From NCBI GenBank assembly GCA_942492905.1, contig OW818657.1:3534001-3598000 (forward strand): a stretch of DNA of 64,000 bases, in the 5' to 3' direction. This DNA comes from CAIZWU01 sp942492905 (GTDB lineage: Bacteria > Verrucomicrobiota > Verrucomicrobiia > Verrucomicrobiales > V1-33). Below are positions 16,719 through 25,655 of this stretch, one piece after another. The notes beneath the pieces were generated by a model. The model did not search any database. It had not been told where the DNA came from and saw only the letters and a list, made by a program, of their open reading frames with translations. Both the position numbers and the translations under genes were made by a program. Each line of letters starts with the position of its first letter. The stretch's first letter is position 1.

Positions 16719-18425
16719 TCACGCCGTGGCCGCGCGCCAAGTCCGGTAAGCTCCGGAAAGGTTGGTCACCTGAAATCCCCGCTGGGCCAGGAACCGGGCC
16801 GCGACGTAGGAGCGCAGTCCGCTGGCACAATAGGCCACAATCTCCCGGTTGCCCGGCAGTTCGCCGCTGCGCTGGCGCAGTTCATTCATCGGAATGTGGA
16901 TGGAGCCGGGGATGAAACCTGCCGCGCGCTCTGCCTTGCTGCGCACATCCAGCAGCAGAGTGGTGTCAGGATCCAGTCCGGCCACTTCCTCCCACTGCCT
17001 CTGGCGCACCATGCCAGCGATAAGATTCTGCGCCGTCATGCCGGCCAGGTTCACCGGATCCTTCGCCGAGCCGAACGGCGGGGCATAGCATAATTCCAGC
17101 TCAGCCAGATCATGCACCGTCATCCCTGCCTGCAGGGCCGTGGCGATGACGTCCATGCGTTTATCCACTCCATCGCGGCCCACCGCCTGGGCCCCGAGCA
17201 ATTTGCCGGTATCAGGAGCGAACAGAAGTTTCAGCGCGAGAGGTTCCGCGCCGGGGAAATAACCGGCGTGCGAACCCGGATGCAGATGCACCACTTCAAA
17301 AGGAATTCCCGCGCGCTTCAAACGGGTGGCATTGGCTCCGGTGCAGGCGGCGGTGAGCCGGAAGAGCCGCAGGACCGCGGTGCCCCAGGTGCCGCCGTAG
17401 CGGGAATTCCGGCCGAAAATCACATCGGCCACGATCCGGCCCTGACGATTCGCCGGTCCGGCGAGGGGGATCAGCGACCATTGGCCGGTCACCCCATCCT
17501 TCACTTCCACCACATCGCCGATCGCAAAAATGTCAGGATCACTGGTCTGCATGCGATCATCGACCCGGATCCCGCCGAGTTCGCCCAGGGCCAGTCCCGC
17601 CGCCCGGGCCAATCCCGCTTCTGGTTTCACGCCAAGGCCGACAATCACTGCATCCGCCGGCAGGCGCTGGCCGCTTTTCAAAACAACGATGGAAGCCCCC
17701 GCCGGTTCCTCCGCAGTGGGAGCCTCAAAGGCGGCCACCGCGTCGTTCAAATGCAACATCACTCCCTGATCCCGCAACTCCGCATGAAGCCATGCCGCCA
17801 TCTCCGGATCAAGGGGGGCCATCACCTGCGGCAGGGCCTCCACCAGAGTGACCGTCAATCCGCGGTGCCGCAGTTGCTCTGCCATTTCCAAGCCGATATA
17901 CCCACCACCAACCACCACCACCCGGCCTTGTCCTGACTTTTCAGCCCAGGCGGTGATCTGTTCCACATCCGGCACGTTTCTCACCAGAAAATGATTCGCC
18001 CGGTCGATCCCCGGAATGGGTGGCCGGATCGGCGCGGCCCCGGTGGCCAGCACCAGTTTGTCATAGGACTCCACGGTTTCCTGGCCTGTCAGGAGGTTTT
18101 TCACCCGCACGGTATGCGTGGCAGGATAGATCCCGATCACTTCCGTGTTGACCCGGACCTCCAAATTGAACCGGGCCTTCAGGCTTTCCGGCGTTTGAAC
18201 CAGCAGATCCTCCTTGTCAGGAATCTCGCCGCCCACGTAATAAGGCAGACCGCAGTTGGCAAAGGACACGTGCGGGCCCCGCTCGAAAAGAATGATCTCA
18301 AAATCCTCCGAAAGCCGCCGCGCCCGGGCTGCGGTGCTGGCTCCACCGGCCACGCCGCCCACAATCAGCAAGCGGCGGGGAGGGGTGGGAGAAGAAGCGG
18401 AAGCGGCAGGGACACCGGAGTTCAT
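16719..18425 (-). CDS. CoA-disulfide reductase-rhodanese fusion (CoADR-RHD)
   Basis: 568 residues from ATG 18425. Residues ~17-450 form an FAD/NAD(P)H disulfide oxidoreductase: LLIVGGVAGGAS dinucleotide motif, single redox Cys58 in SFANCGLPYYVGG (the CoADR hallmark), VVVVGGGYIGLEMAE and DIFAIGDVVEV. Residues ~475-568 are a rhodanese domain with active-site Cys533 in YCASGLRSY. Such fusions reduce CoA-persulfide or polysulfide and protect against reactive sulfur species. It is the last gene of a four-gene minus-strand cluster controlled from the ArsR-type divergon. Confidence 0.88.
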   Translation of the reverse strand: MNSGVPAASASSPTPPRRLLIVGGVAGGASTAARARRLSEDFEIILFERGPHVSFANCGLPYYVGGEIPDKEDLLVQTPESLKARFNLEVRVNTEVIGIYPATHTVRVKNLLTGQETVESYDKLVLATGAAPIRPPIPGIDRANHFLVRNVPDVEQITAWAEKSGQGRVVVVGGGYIGLEMAEQLRHRGLTVTLVEALPQVMAPLDPEMAAWLHAELRDQGVMLHLNDAVAAFEAPTAEEPAGASIVVLKSGQRLPADAVIVGLGVKPEAGLARAAGLALGELGGIRVDDRMQTSDPDIFAIGDVVEVKDGVTGQWSLIPLAGPANRQGRIVADVIFGRNSRYGGTWGTAVLRLFRLTAACTGANATRLKRAGIPFEVVHLHPGSHAGYFPGAEPLALKLLFAPDTGKLLGAQAVGRDGVDKRMDVIATALQAGMTVHDLAELELCYAPPFGSAKDPVNLAGMTAQNLIAGMVRQRQWEEVAGLDPDTTLLLDVRSKAERAAGFIPGSIHIPMNELRQRSGELPGNREIVAYCASGLRSYVAARFLAQRGFQVTNLSGAYRTWRAATA

Positions 18426-18460
18426 GATAGGCTGGATGGTTGAAGAATTGATAATGAGGT

Positions 18461-18916
18461 TCAGAGGTCCGGAAGCTGATCCACCGGTTTTGTCACCGGG
18501 AAGCCGGCCAGTTTCCAGGAGTGATAGCCGCGGTGCAGATGTTGGATGGTGGTGAAGTTCATCGGCTTCATCAGCTCCACCGCCTTGCGGCTGCGGTAAC
18601 CGCCGGCGCAATAGACCAGCACGGGGCGCGACCGGCTGAGCGCGCCTACTTTGGCAGAAAAGGCGGGGTCCCCGATGGAAACGTGAATCGCCCCCGGCAG
18701 CGCCCCGGCTCGGAATTCGGCATCTGAGCGGACATCCAGCACCTGGGTGTCAGGATGCGCCTCGAGGAAGGCCCTGCCTTCTGCCGCCGGGCCATTCCGG
18801 CAAACGTATTTCCCCCTGGCATGGAACAAACGCCGGTCCCATCGCCCTTCAAAGGCATACCACCCGGCCACCAGGATCGCGATGACCAACAGGCTTGTGA
18901 CCAATGCAGGGGACAT
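18461..18916 (-). CDS. Membrane-anchored rhodanese
   Basis: 151 residues. One N-terminal transmembrane helix (about 4-22) anchors a rhodanese domain (45-140) with VLDVRSDAEF and the active-site loop CAGGYRS. It transfers sulfane sulfur from thiosulfate or persulfides, probably with the catalytic domain close to the membrane. It lies 35 bp before the CoADR-rhodanese gene in the sulfur-detoxification cluster. Confidence 0.85.
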   Translation of the reverse strand: MSPALVTSLLVIAILVAGWYAFEGRWDRRLFHARGKYVCRNGPAAEGRAFLEAHPDTQVLDVRSDAEFRAGALPGAIHVSIGDPAFSAKVGALSRSRPVLVYCAGGYRSRKAVELMKPMNFTTIQHLHRGYHSWKLAGFPVTKPVDQLPDL

Positions 18917-18949
18917 ACGACGTTGGATAGGGATGACAGGAGACCGGAG

Positions 18950-19180
18950 TCAGCCCCCGCACTTCCCACTGCCGCAGCCGCCGTTTCCACAACCGCCGCC
19001 CTTGCCCCGGGTGCTCAGCCCCAGTGGACAATAGACCGGACAAAAGCCGACGAAGGCCGTCAGGAGCGGGATCGCCCCAAGGGCTCCGATCCAGCTGTGA
19101 TTCACAATGCCGTAGGCGATCAGGCCGATGCCGAGCAGGGTGCGGAGGATAGCGTCGATAGTGCCTACGTTCTTTTTCAT
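18950..19180 (-). CDS. Small DUF2892 (YgaP-type) membrane protein
   Basis: 76 residues: MKKNVGTIDAILRTLLG start typical of DUF2892, two membrane helices, the FCPVYCPLG motif, and a Gly/Cys-rich tail ending CGNGGCGSGKC with three Cys. DUF2892 is the membrane part of YgaP-type rhodaneses, where it is thought to handle thiocyanate or sulfur species. The Cys-rich tail could carry persulfides or a metal. It is probably co-transcribed with the rhodanese genes on both sides. Confidence 0.78.
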   Translation of the reverse strand: MKKNVGTIDAILRTLLGIGLIAYGIVNHSWIGALGAIPLLTAFVGFCPVYCPLGLSTRGKGGGCGNGGCGSGKCGG

Positions 19181-19240
19181 GAGTTGGTTTGGTTGATTGA
19201 GATGGAAAATAACAGGCCGCCGGGAGGCCCCCGGAGCGGA

Positions 19241-19798
19241 TTAGCAGCCGGTTGAACAGGAACGCACCGGGCCGCCCGTTTGGCCCGGCACCTGGTTCCA
19301 AGGCATCCTTGACATCAGCATCACCATCCCGCACCAGCCAGTAAAACCGGCACATAGCAATCCCGCTCCGAAGAATGCGCTAAGAAAAATAAAGTCAGGA
19401 TGCACCGTGCGCGCCAGGAGCACTCCCAGCAGAACCCCCAGACCAATCACGATTTGCACCTGCCGCATCACAGGAAAAACCTTCCGCTCCGCCTTGTCCA
19501 CCGGCAGTCCGGCGGCCTTCCACGCCAGGATACCGCCCGCCAGATTCCGGACTTCGGTGAAACCCATCGCCCGCAATTTTGCCATCGCCTGTTCCCCCCG
19601 TTTGCCGCCGCGGCACATGATGACCACCGGCTGCGAGCGGTCAAGCTCGCCGGCCCTTTCACCGATTTCACCCAACGGGATCAATGTGGCCCCCGCAATA
19701 TGTTCCTCCGCGTGCTCCACTGGCTCACGCACGTCCACAAGGCAGCAGCCCCGGGCCTGGAGGGATTTCAGTTCAGCGGGAGAGATGGAATCATTCAT
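19241..19798 (-). CDS. YgaP-like rhodanese with DUF2892 membrane domain
   Basis: 185 residues. A rhodanese domain (about 5-105) with LVDVREPVEHAEEH and active-site loop CRGGKRGEQA is fused to two C-terminal membrane helices (about 118-165) of the DUF2892 type, the same layout as E. coli YgaP. The extreme C-terminus ends CSTGC, adding a possible thiol pair. It is the first gene of the minus-strand sulfur cluster, reading away from the ArsR-family gene across a 102-bp divergent promoter region. Confidence 0.85.
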   Translation of the reverse strand: MNDSISPAELKSLQARGCCLVDVREPVEHAEEHIAGATLIPLGEIGERAGELDRSQPVVIMCRGGKRGEQAMAKLRAMGFTEVRNLAGGILAWKAAGLPVDKAERKVFPVMRQVQIVIGLGVLLGVLLARTVHPDFIFLSAFFGAGLLCAGFTGWCGMVMLMSRMPWNQVPGQTGGPVRSCSTGC

Positions 19799-19862
19799 GG
19801 GGGAAGGAGCGCCGGCTCAGCGGGAGGACGGGGTTGAATTCCCCTTGCGGCAAAATCATTTG

Positions 19863-19880
19863 TATCGTCATATAGCGATA
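19863..19880. promoter_or_regulatory. Candidate ArsR-family operator in divergent promoter
   Basis: TATCG (19863-19867) and CGATA (19876-19880) form an inverted repeat around TCATATAG, flanked further out by ATTTG and CAAAT. The site ends 21 bp before the ArsR-type gene start and 65 bp from the divergent rhodanese gene. Short AT-rich imperfect dyads of this kind are typical ArsR/BigR operators, so autoregulation together with control of the rhodanese cluster is likely. Confidence 0.5.
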
Positions 19881-19900
19881 AAGCAAATAATGTTTTCACC

Positions 19901-20260
19901 ATGCCCGCCAAAAAACCGACTTCCGCTCCCCAGCACCTTTCTGACACCGCTCTCGAACTGATCGCCTCCCGGTTCCGGGCATTGTCTGAACCCATGCGGC
20001 TGCGGCTGCTCAGTTGTTTGATGCCTGGCGAACGCACGGTGGGCCAGTTGGTGGAAGCTTCCGGTTCCGGGCAGGCCAATGTTTCCAAGCACCTCGCCGT
20101 GCTGCGCGAGGCCGGCATGATCGGCACCCGCAAGGAAGGACCCAGCACCTTCTGCTTCATCGCCGATCCGATCGTCAATGAACTCTGTGACATGATGTGT
20201 TGCCGCCTCCGCGAGGAAATGGAAGGCAAGGCGAAAGCCTTCACTTCCCGCGTCGGATAG
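19901..20260 (+). CDS. ArsR/BigR-like transcriptional regulator
   Basis: 119-residue winged-helix repressor: RFRALSEPMRLRLLSCL (helix 2-3), recognition helix SGSGQANVSKHLAVLREAGMI and beta-wing RKEGPSTFCFIAD. Cys39, in the position of the N-terminal Cys of the persulfide sensors BigR/SqrR, can be paired with the C-terminal CDMMCC (Cys96, 100, 101). No classical ArsR CVC motif exists. It is therefore likely a sulfane-sulfur sensor controlling the adjacent divergent rhodanese/CoADR genes (inference from residues and context). Confidence 0.8.
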   Translation: MPAKKPTSAPQHLSDTALELIASRFRALSEPMRLRLLSCLMPGERTVGQLVEASGSGQANVSKHLAVLREAGMIGTRKEGPSTFCFIADPIVNELCDMMCCRLREEMEGKAKAFTSRVG

Positions 20261-20290
20261 GCCCCGCCCTGCCAGCGGGTGGTGGGTCCC

Positions 20291-21601
20291 TTATTCGGCG
20301 GCGAGGGAAACACAGACCAGTTCCACGTCATTGCGGACGAAGACGGCTTTTTCAGCGAAGGCTGGATGGGTCCACACCACTTTGCGGCCCATGCCGGGGC
20401 TGGTGGGTTCGAGGATTTTGGCGCGGCCGGTTTCCTTGTATCCCTCCCTCGTCAGATCTGCCAGGATCAGTTCCCCCAGTTCATTGAACAGAACCCAGTG
20501 GGGACTCGCCTTGACGGCAAAAAAAGTGCCGGAGCCCGGGGTGGATCCCAGTACTGCGGTAGTGGTCCACAGGCGGGTTCCGGTGGCCGGATCAAAACAA
20601 CGCAGTTCGCCATCGGCATCGCAGCCGAAAACCAGACCGCCATCAACCACCGGCGTGCTGTTCTTGGGGGACAGGCCCGTTTTCGGAGTGCCCTCCCAGG
20701 CAATTTCCGGCGTGGTCTGATCCGCCTTCAACTTGAGTCCGATGGATTTTTTACCCATCCCGCCCATCACCAGAAAATCGCCGGCAAGCCGTGGCGCCAT
20801 GATGGCCATGCCATAGCTGGGAACGAAAGGGACCGTCCAGTAAACCTTTCCAGTCAAGGGATCGAGGCTATTCAAGGCCTCGCCATGCGACAGGATAACC
20901 TGTTCCTTGCCGCCGTGGTTGATGAGCACCGCGGGAGCATAACCGGGTTCTTTGGAGGTCAGCGCCCGCCAGACTTCCTTGCCGGTTTTTTTGTCGAGAG
21001 CGACCACGGTGGTGCCCTCTCCGCCCGGCTTCACTATCAGAAGATCACCGGCGACGATGGGATGGCTGGCAAAACCCCAGATGGGGGAGCTGACCTGATA
21101 GCTTTTTTTCAGATCCATTTCCCAAACCGGCTTGCCCTCGGCAGTGGACAGGCAAGTCAGCATTCCCTCGGCTCCCAGGGAGTAAACCAGGTCCCCATCG
21201 ACGGTCGGCGTGCAGCGGGGACCGGCGGGGAAACTCAATTCATAGGGCGCATCGTAGGCGTGGGTCCAGAGTTCCTTCCCGGTAGCGGATTCAAAACAGC
21301 GGACCCGTTCCTTGCCTTGGATTTTGGTGCGGGCACCGGGATTGGCGTCCGGCGTGCCCCCGGTAATATCATAATCCAGGATAAAGACCTTGCCCGCCGC
21401 GACCGCCGGACCGGAATAGCCCCAGCGGACCGGAACCCGCCATTTCACGACTGGACCCGCCGCAGGGAACTTGGCCAACAGGCCGGTTTCGTTCCAATGG
21501 GAATCCCCTTTTGCTCCCAGCCACTGCGGCCAGTCGTCCGCGCGCAGGACTGCAGGGGTGAGGAGTAAAATGAGGGCGGTAGCGCGGGGGAAGAATTTCA
21601 T
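20291..21601 (-). CDS. Secreted PQQ-type beta-propeller protein
   Basis: 436 residues with a signal peptide (MKFFPRATALILLLTPAVLRA). Repeated blades such as FESATGKELWTHAY, STAEGKPVWEMDL, DKKTGKEVWRAL, DPLTGKVYWTVPF and DPATGTRLWTTTA define a PQQ-binding-like propeller. No catalytic metal site is evident. It is probably periplasmic and is the second such paralogue in the window. It is convergent with the ArsR gene, 30 bp apart, and lies 35 bp after a ThuA gene on its own strand, suggesting a two-gene unit. Confidence 0.8.
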   Translation of the reverse strand: MKFFPRATALILLLTPAVLRADDWPQWLGAKGDSHWNETGLLAKFPAAGPVVKWRVPVRWGYSGPAVAAGKVFILDYDITGGTPDANPGARTKIQGKERVRCFESATGKELWTHAYDAPYELSFPAGPRCTPTVDGDLVYSLGAEGMLTCLSTAEGKPVWEMDLKKSYQVSSPIWGFASHPIVAGDLLIVKPGGEGTTVVALDKKTGKEVWRALTSKEPGYAPAVLINHGGKEQVILSHGEALNSLDPLTGKVYWTVPFVPSYGMAIMAPRLAGDFLVMGGMGKKSIGLKLKADQTTPEIAWEGTPKTGLSPKNSTPVVDGGLVFGCDADGELRCFDPATGTRLWTTTAVLGSTPGSGTFFAVKASPHWVLFNELGELILADLTREGYKETGRAKILEPTSPGMGRKVVWTHPAFAEKAVFVRNDVELVCVSLAAE

Positions 21602-21636
21602 GGGAAGGGAAAATAGTGAGGAATTGCAGATGGAAA

Positions 21637-22557
21637 TTACTTTTTCGGTCCTTTGGGATCCAGATTTTGCTTGAGGTCATCCTCTTCGACGCGGGAAGTG
21701 ACGCCCCCTTTCGGCACTTCAGCCCCGGTGACCCAGACCAAAGCATTGAGGACGCTGCGGCGGAAGTCGGAATTGCCCCAGTTGATGTGGAAATGGCCTC
21801 CGGTGAAGCCAAAACCCCGGCCCCCGTCCGGACGCTGCACGGCCCACATCATGGCCTCGGGCCGGCCACTGTCGGCAATGATGTGGGGATATGGCCCTTG
21901 GGGGTGAACGTAGGGGCCATCCCGGACATCATCGGATGGTTTGGCGACGAGTATGGGCGTAAACTTCATGCCATTGACCTCGGAGGGACCCGCCGCGCTG
22001 AATCCGGAAACAAACCGCATGTTGAAATACCACTCATCCTTGATCTGGAAGGGCTGCACCCCCTCGGTAATGGGGTGGACCGGAAAGCTCTCGAATGACG
22101 GCTCCCACATAGGATTGCACGAGAAGGCGTTTTCGTAGTGTCCGCCGATCCAGCGGAGGAACTCCTTCCCCCCTTTGTCCGGCAGCACCTCCACCCCGTA
22201 GTGCATGAAGCCGATGCCGCACCCTCTGGCAGCCAACGCTTCGAGGGTCGCGGCGTGATTGCCCTGCACCGCCGGGTGACCGCCCCCTCCATCCGCGTAG
22301 ATCACGACGGCATCGGCGTCCTTGAAAAGGGCTTCGTCTGCCACCCACCCCTGCTCGCCGACTTCCACCACCAGGCCCGGAACCGCAGCGAGCGACTTCT
22401 GCAGCAACAGGCTCCCCGCCCGGAATTCATGCATCAGCGGAGGGTGGCTGGGCTTGCCTGCGATCAGGACGAGCTTTCTTTTCCCATCAGGGGTCAACGC
22501 CTGGGCTGGAAAGGAGCAGGCGGCAAGGGTCAGCAGGGTGAGGAGGAGTTGCTTCAT
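21637..22557 (-). CDS. Secreted ThuA-domain protein
   Basis: 306 residues from ATG 22557, with a signal peptide (MKQLLLTLLTLAACSFPAQA). The class I glutamine-amidotransferase-like ThuA fold is indicated by KLVLIAGKPSHPPLMHEFRAG, DADAVVIYADGGGGHP, GCGIGFMHYGVE and GRGFGFTGGHFHINW. The family is linked to trehalose or other sugar utilisation, with unknown chemistry, and is common near PQQ-propeller and Gfo/Idh/MocA genes in this phylum. It probably forms a pair with the downstream propeller gene. Confidence 0.8.
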   Translation of the reverse strand: MKQLLLTLLTLAACSFPAQALTPDGKRKLVLIAGKPSHPPLMHEFRAGSLLLQKSLAAVPGLVVEVGEQGWVADEALFKDADAVVIYADGGGGHPAVQGNHAATLEALAARGCGIGFMHYGVEVLPDKGGKEFLRWIGGHYENAFSCNPMWEPSFESFPVHPITEGVQPFQIKDEWYFNMRFVSGFSAAGPSEVNGMKFTPILVAKPSDDVRDGPYVHPQGPYPHIIADSGRPEAMMWAVQRPDGGRGFGFTGGHFHINWGNSDFRRSVLNALVWVTGAEVPKGGVTSRVEEDDLKQNLDPKGPKK

Positions 22558-22754
22558 GGATTGGCCGTTATTTATCCACCCGGGTGACCGGAGCGTCAAT
22601 CCCATAGCAAAAATGCTGTAATTCCGGGTTTCCGGGCCTGTCACCCCGCCTCCCGGCCCCGGGGAACCATTAGCTTTGACTTAATAGCCGAGTCCGTGTA
22701 GGAAGATCTCCTTCCATTCCTGCTCCCGAAATTCTTCCAGAAGACTCCCGCCCT

Positions 22755-24257
22755 TTGAAAGCCCCTGCTTCGCCACAATTTGTCGGGATCGACCTCGGCA
22801 CCACCACTTCAGGTCTTTCCTACATCCGGACGGACGGAAATCCGGAAATCGTCCCCAATGCCGACGGTGAGCGCATGACCCCATCGGTGGTCTATTTCGA
22901 TAATCACGAGAACATCAAGCTGGTGGGCTCGGCCGCCCGCGATGGCGGAGACCCGGACCGCACCATCCACCTCATCAAACAGCACATGGACAACCCCCAC
23001 TATACCGTCGCCATTGACGGTAAAAAGTGGACCCCTACTGAGATTTCAGCCCTGATTCTGGCCAAATTGCGGCGCGATTGCTCCAAAATCATCGGCGATA
23101 TCCGGGATGCGGTAATTACCGTTCCAGCCAATTTCAATGAACTGGCGCGCAAGGCCACCATCGCCGCCGGAACCATCGCTGGTCTGAACGTGACCCGCAT
23201 CGTCAATGAACCGACCGCCGCAGCGCTGTATTATGCCCATACCCAGAACATGCAGGGCCGCATCCTCGTTTATGACCTCGGTGGGGGCACCCTAGATGTG
23301 ACCATTCTTGAGGTGAGTGGCACCCACATCCGCTGCATTACCAGTGAAGGAGCCCGCCGGCTGGGGGGGACCAACTTCGACGAGCGCCTCCTTGATATCA
23401 TCGCGCAGGCCTATCAAACTCAGCATGGCGTCGCGCTGTATGAAAATGAGCGCCAGCGCCGCCGCGTCCTGCAAAGCGGGGAGGACATGAAAAAAATGCT
23501 CTCCAAACTCCGCCAGGTGACCGATACCGTCGGCAACGAAATCGGTGGCCTCACCCGGATTGAACTGACCCGTGACGTGTATGAAGACGCCGTCGGCCGC
23601 CTCCTCACCCGCACCCTCATGCTGGTCGAGCAGTCGCTGAATTCCGCAGGACTGACCGCGCAGGACATCGACCATGTGGCCCTCGTCGGCGGCAGCACCC
23701 GCATGCCCCGCGTGCGGGAGATCCTCAAAGGCTTTTTCGGATTTGAACCCACGTCCTGCGGCAACGTCGACGAATGTGTCGCCCTCGGCGCCTCGCTCTT
23801 CGCCATGAAGGGCGCCGATGTCGAGGAAGTCTGCAATCACAGCTACGGCACCCTGGCCATCCTCGAGGACGCGGCCACCGGCATTGAGGTTTTCGCCAAT
23901 TCCATCGTCATCCCGAAAAACACGCCGATTCCCTGCGAGCAAAGCCAAACCTATCTCACTTCCGAAGACAACGAGCAGAGCATCGAAGTGGAAATCACCC
24001 AGGGTGAGGACCTGGACCCCAAATATGTCGATGTCATCGGACGCATCACTTTCGATGTCCCGCCCAACCGTCCCGCCGGTTGCGAAATCACGGTCACCTA
24101 CGCCTACGACCTCAACCAGCGTGTCAAAGCCACCATCAAGGATGAGCAGACCGGCAAGGTGAAGGAAGTCGCCATTACCTATCAAGGTGAAGGCGTTCTC
24201 AGCGACGAGGAAGTGGAGCGCAAACGCGCCTACTTCGAACAGGTGCGCATCGAATAA
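22755..24257 (+). CDS. Short Hsp70/DnaK-family chaperone
   Basis: 500 residues, starting at a TTG codon. The nucleotide-binding domain has GIDLGTTTSGLSYI, IVNEPTAAALYY, DLGGGTLDVTILE and VGGSTRMPRV, all intact. A beta-type substrate-binding domain follows (about 385-485, ending VKEVAITYQGEGVLS). The C-terminal alpha-helical lid of DnaK (about 100 residues more) is essentially missing, as in HscC-type or specialised Hsp70s. A small gene follows after 25 bp and is probably co-expressed. No dnaJ or grpE gene lies in the window, so this is not the housekeeping operon. Confidence 0.85.
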   Translation: MKAPASPQFVGIDLGTTTSGLSYIRTDGNPEIVPNADGERMTPSVVYFDNHENIKLVGSAARDGGDPDRTIHLIKQHMDNPHYTVAIDGKKWTPTEISALILAKLRRDCSKIIGDIRDAVITVPANFNELARKATIAAGTIAGLNVTRIVNEPTAAALYYAHTQNMQGRILVYDLGGGTLDVTILEVSGTHIRCITSEGARRLGGTNFDERLLDIIAQAYQTQHGVALYENERQRRRVLQSGEDMKKMLSKLRQVTDTVGNEIGGLTRIELTRDVYEDAVGRLLTRTLMLVEQSLNSAGLTAQDIDHVALVGGSTRMPRVREILKGFFGFEPTSCGNVDECVALGASLFAMKGADVEEVCNHSYGTLAILEDAATGIEVFANSIVIPKNTPIPCEQSQTYLTSEDNEQSIEVEITQGEDLDPKYVDVIGRITFDVPPNRPAGCEITVTYAYDLNQRVKATIKDEQTGKVKEVAITYQGEGVLSDEEVERKRAYFEQVRIE

Positions 24258-24282
24258 CCCCACAACTCCCACCCGCGATCCC

Positions 24283-24654
24283 ATGTTCAAAGCGCTCTCC
24301 CGTCTCTTTGGCAGCAAGCCCAAGGCTGCCCCCCGCCCCGCCATTCCCGCCCCCGCGGCCCACGCCGCCCCGGTTGCTCCTGCGGGGGAATCCCTCACTG
24401 TACCCTCTGCCAAAGCAAAATGGGAGGAGGATGCCGCCCGGAGTCTCAGCCGCGAAGCCAGCCCCGAGGATCTCTGCGGCATCACCCCTGAGATGACTCC
24501 GGAACAACTGAAGGAGCGCCTCGCCCATCTTTACCAACGCCACAACCGGGCCGCTTCCAGTCTTGACCCAAAACTGCGCGAGGAAGCCGAGTTCATGCTC
24601 GAAACCCTCGCCGGATTGCGGGAAAAATACTTCGGCGGAGCCGTGCCCTCCTGA
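24283..24654 (+). CDS. Small hypothetical protein paired with Hsp70
   Basis: 123 residues. An N-terminal basic segment (MFKALSRLFGSKPKA) and an Ala/Pro-rich linker (about 15-40) precede a C-terminal helical region (about 65-118) rich in Glu, Leu and Arg. I recognise no family. The 25-bp spacing behind the Hsp70 gene suggests translation from one mRNA and a role as substrate or co-factor of that chaperone (inference). The start at ATG 24283 fits the end of the upstream gene. Confidence 0.6.
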   Translation: MFKALSRLFGSKPKAAPRPAIPAPAAHAAPVAPAGESLTVPSAKAKWEEDAARSLSREASPEDLCGITPEMTPEQLKERLAHLYQRHNRAASSLDPKLREEAEFMLETLAGLREKYFGGAVPS

Positions 24655-24745
24655 TTCCGCCGGACGTCCCCCGGTAAACCGACACATTTTGACAAGCCGG
24701 ACGTGCTCGCTAAAGTCACCTCCAATTTTTAAATTTTTCCCAGCC

Positions 24746-25609
24746 ATGATCTCCCATCCCCTCGCCCGCCTTGGTGCTGCCGTTTTGGCCACTGCCACCC
24801 TTACCGCCCCAGCCTTCAGTCAAGCCCCCGCGGCCCCGGCCGCCGACACGAAACTGGAACTGGAGGACAAAGCCGCCCTAGATGCCGGAACCGTCAAACT
24901 GGATCCCGCTTTGCCCGCCGAAGCTATTCCCGGAGGAAAGGCCGCTCCGGCCCCAGCCGCCGTTCCCCCACTGCCCGGACTGGAAAAACTCACGCCCGCC
25001 CAACGCCAGACCGCCGCCAAGGGCATCGCTGATGTCGCGTCCTACATGCGGGGCGTGCGACTCCAAGAATCCCTCGAAAAGCTGAACGAAGTGGAGGGCG
25101 TCACGGGCGAATTCCATATCGTCTCCAATATGCGGGGCGCCGTTTTCACCAAAATGAGGGACTTCAAGGCCGCCCGCGCCGAGTTCGAAAAGGCCATCGT
25201 CATGACCAAGGACATGCCCCGGGAAAACTTCCACCCCCGTTTCAATCTGGCCGAAATCAACTTCGTGGAGAAAAACTGGCCCCAGGCCCGCAAGGAATTC
25301 ACCGACCTGCTCGCCAGCAGCAACGTGCCGGACTCGGGCACCCGGCGTCTCATGGAATACAAGATTTTCATCTGCCACCTGCAGGAAAAACAAGCCGCCG
25401 CCGCCGACAGCATGCTGGAAAAGTTTGACCAGTACGACAACGATTCCCCGGCCTATTATTTCGCCATGGCGGCGACTTCCTTTGCCAAGGAAAAGAAAGA
25501 GGAAGCCGAAGAATGGCTCGCTTCCGCCTCCAAGATCTACCCCAAGGAAATCAACGACGTCTATCAGGATTCCCTGGTGGAAGTCGGCTGGCTCCAGACC
25601 CTCCAATAA
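24746..25609 (+). CDS. Exported TPR-like repeat protein
   Basis: 287 residues from ATG 24746. A signal peptide (MISHPLARLGAAVLATATLTAPAFS) is followed by an Ala/Pro-rich linker and, from about residue 90, helical repeats of TPR type (FHIVSNMRGAVFTKMRDFKAARAEFEKAI; PRFNLAEINFVEKNWPQARKEF; YYFAMAATSFAKEKKEEAEEWLASASKIYP). It is probably a periplasmic scaffold. It follows the Hsp70/small-protein pair by 91 bp on the same strand; the functional connection is unknown. Confidence 0.7.
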   Translation: MISHPLARLGAAVLATATLTAPAFSQAPAAPAADTKLELEDKAALDAGTVKLDPALPAEAIPGGKAAPAPAAVPPLPGLEKLTPAQRQTAAKGIADVASYMRGVRLQESLEKLNEVEGVTGEFHIVSNMRGAVFTKMRDFKAARAEFEKAIVMTKDMPRENFHPRFNLAEINFVEKNWPQARKEFTDLLASSNVPDSGTRRLMEYKIFICHLQEKQAAAADSMLEKFDQYDNDSPAYYFAMAATSFAKEKKEEAEEWLASASKIYPKEINDVYQDSLVEVGWLQTLQ

Positions 25610-25655
25610 CGGAGATCCGGCCTCCCGGGGCCATCTCCCCTGAAGCAGCCCTGAC

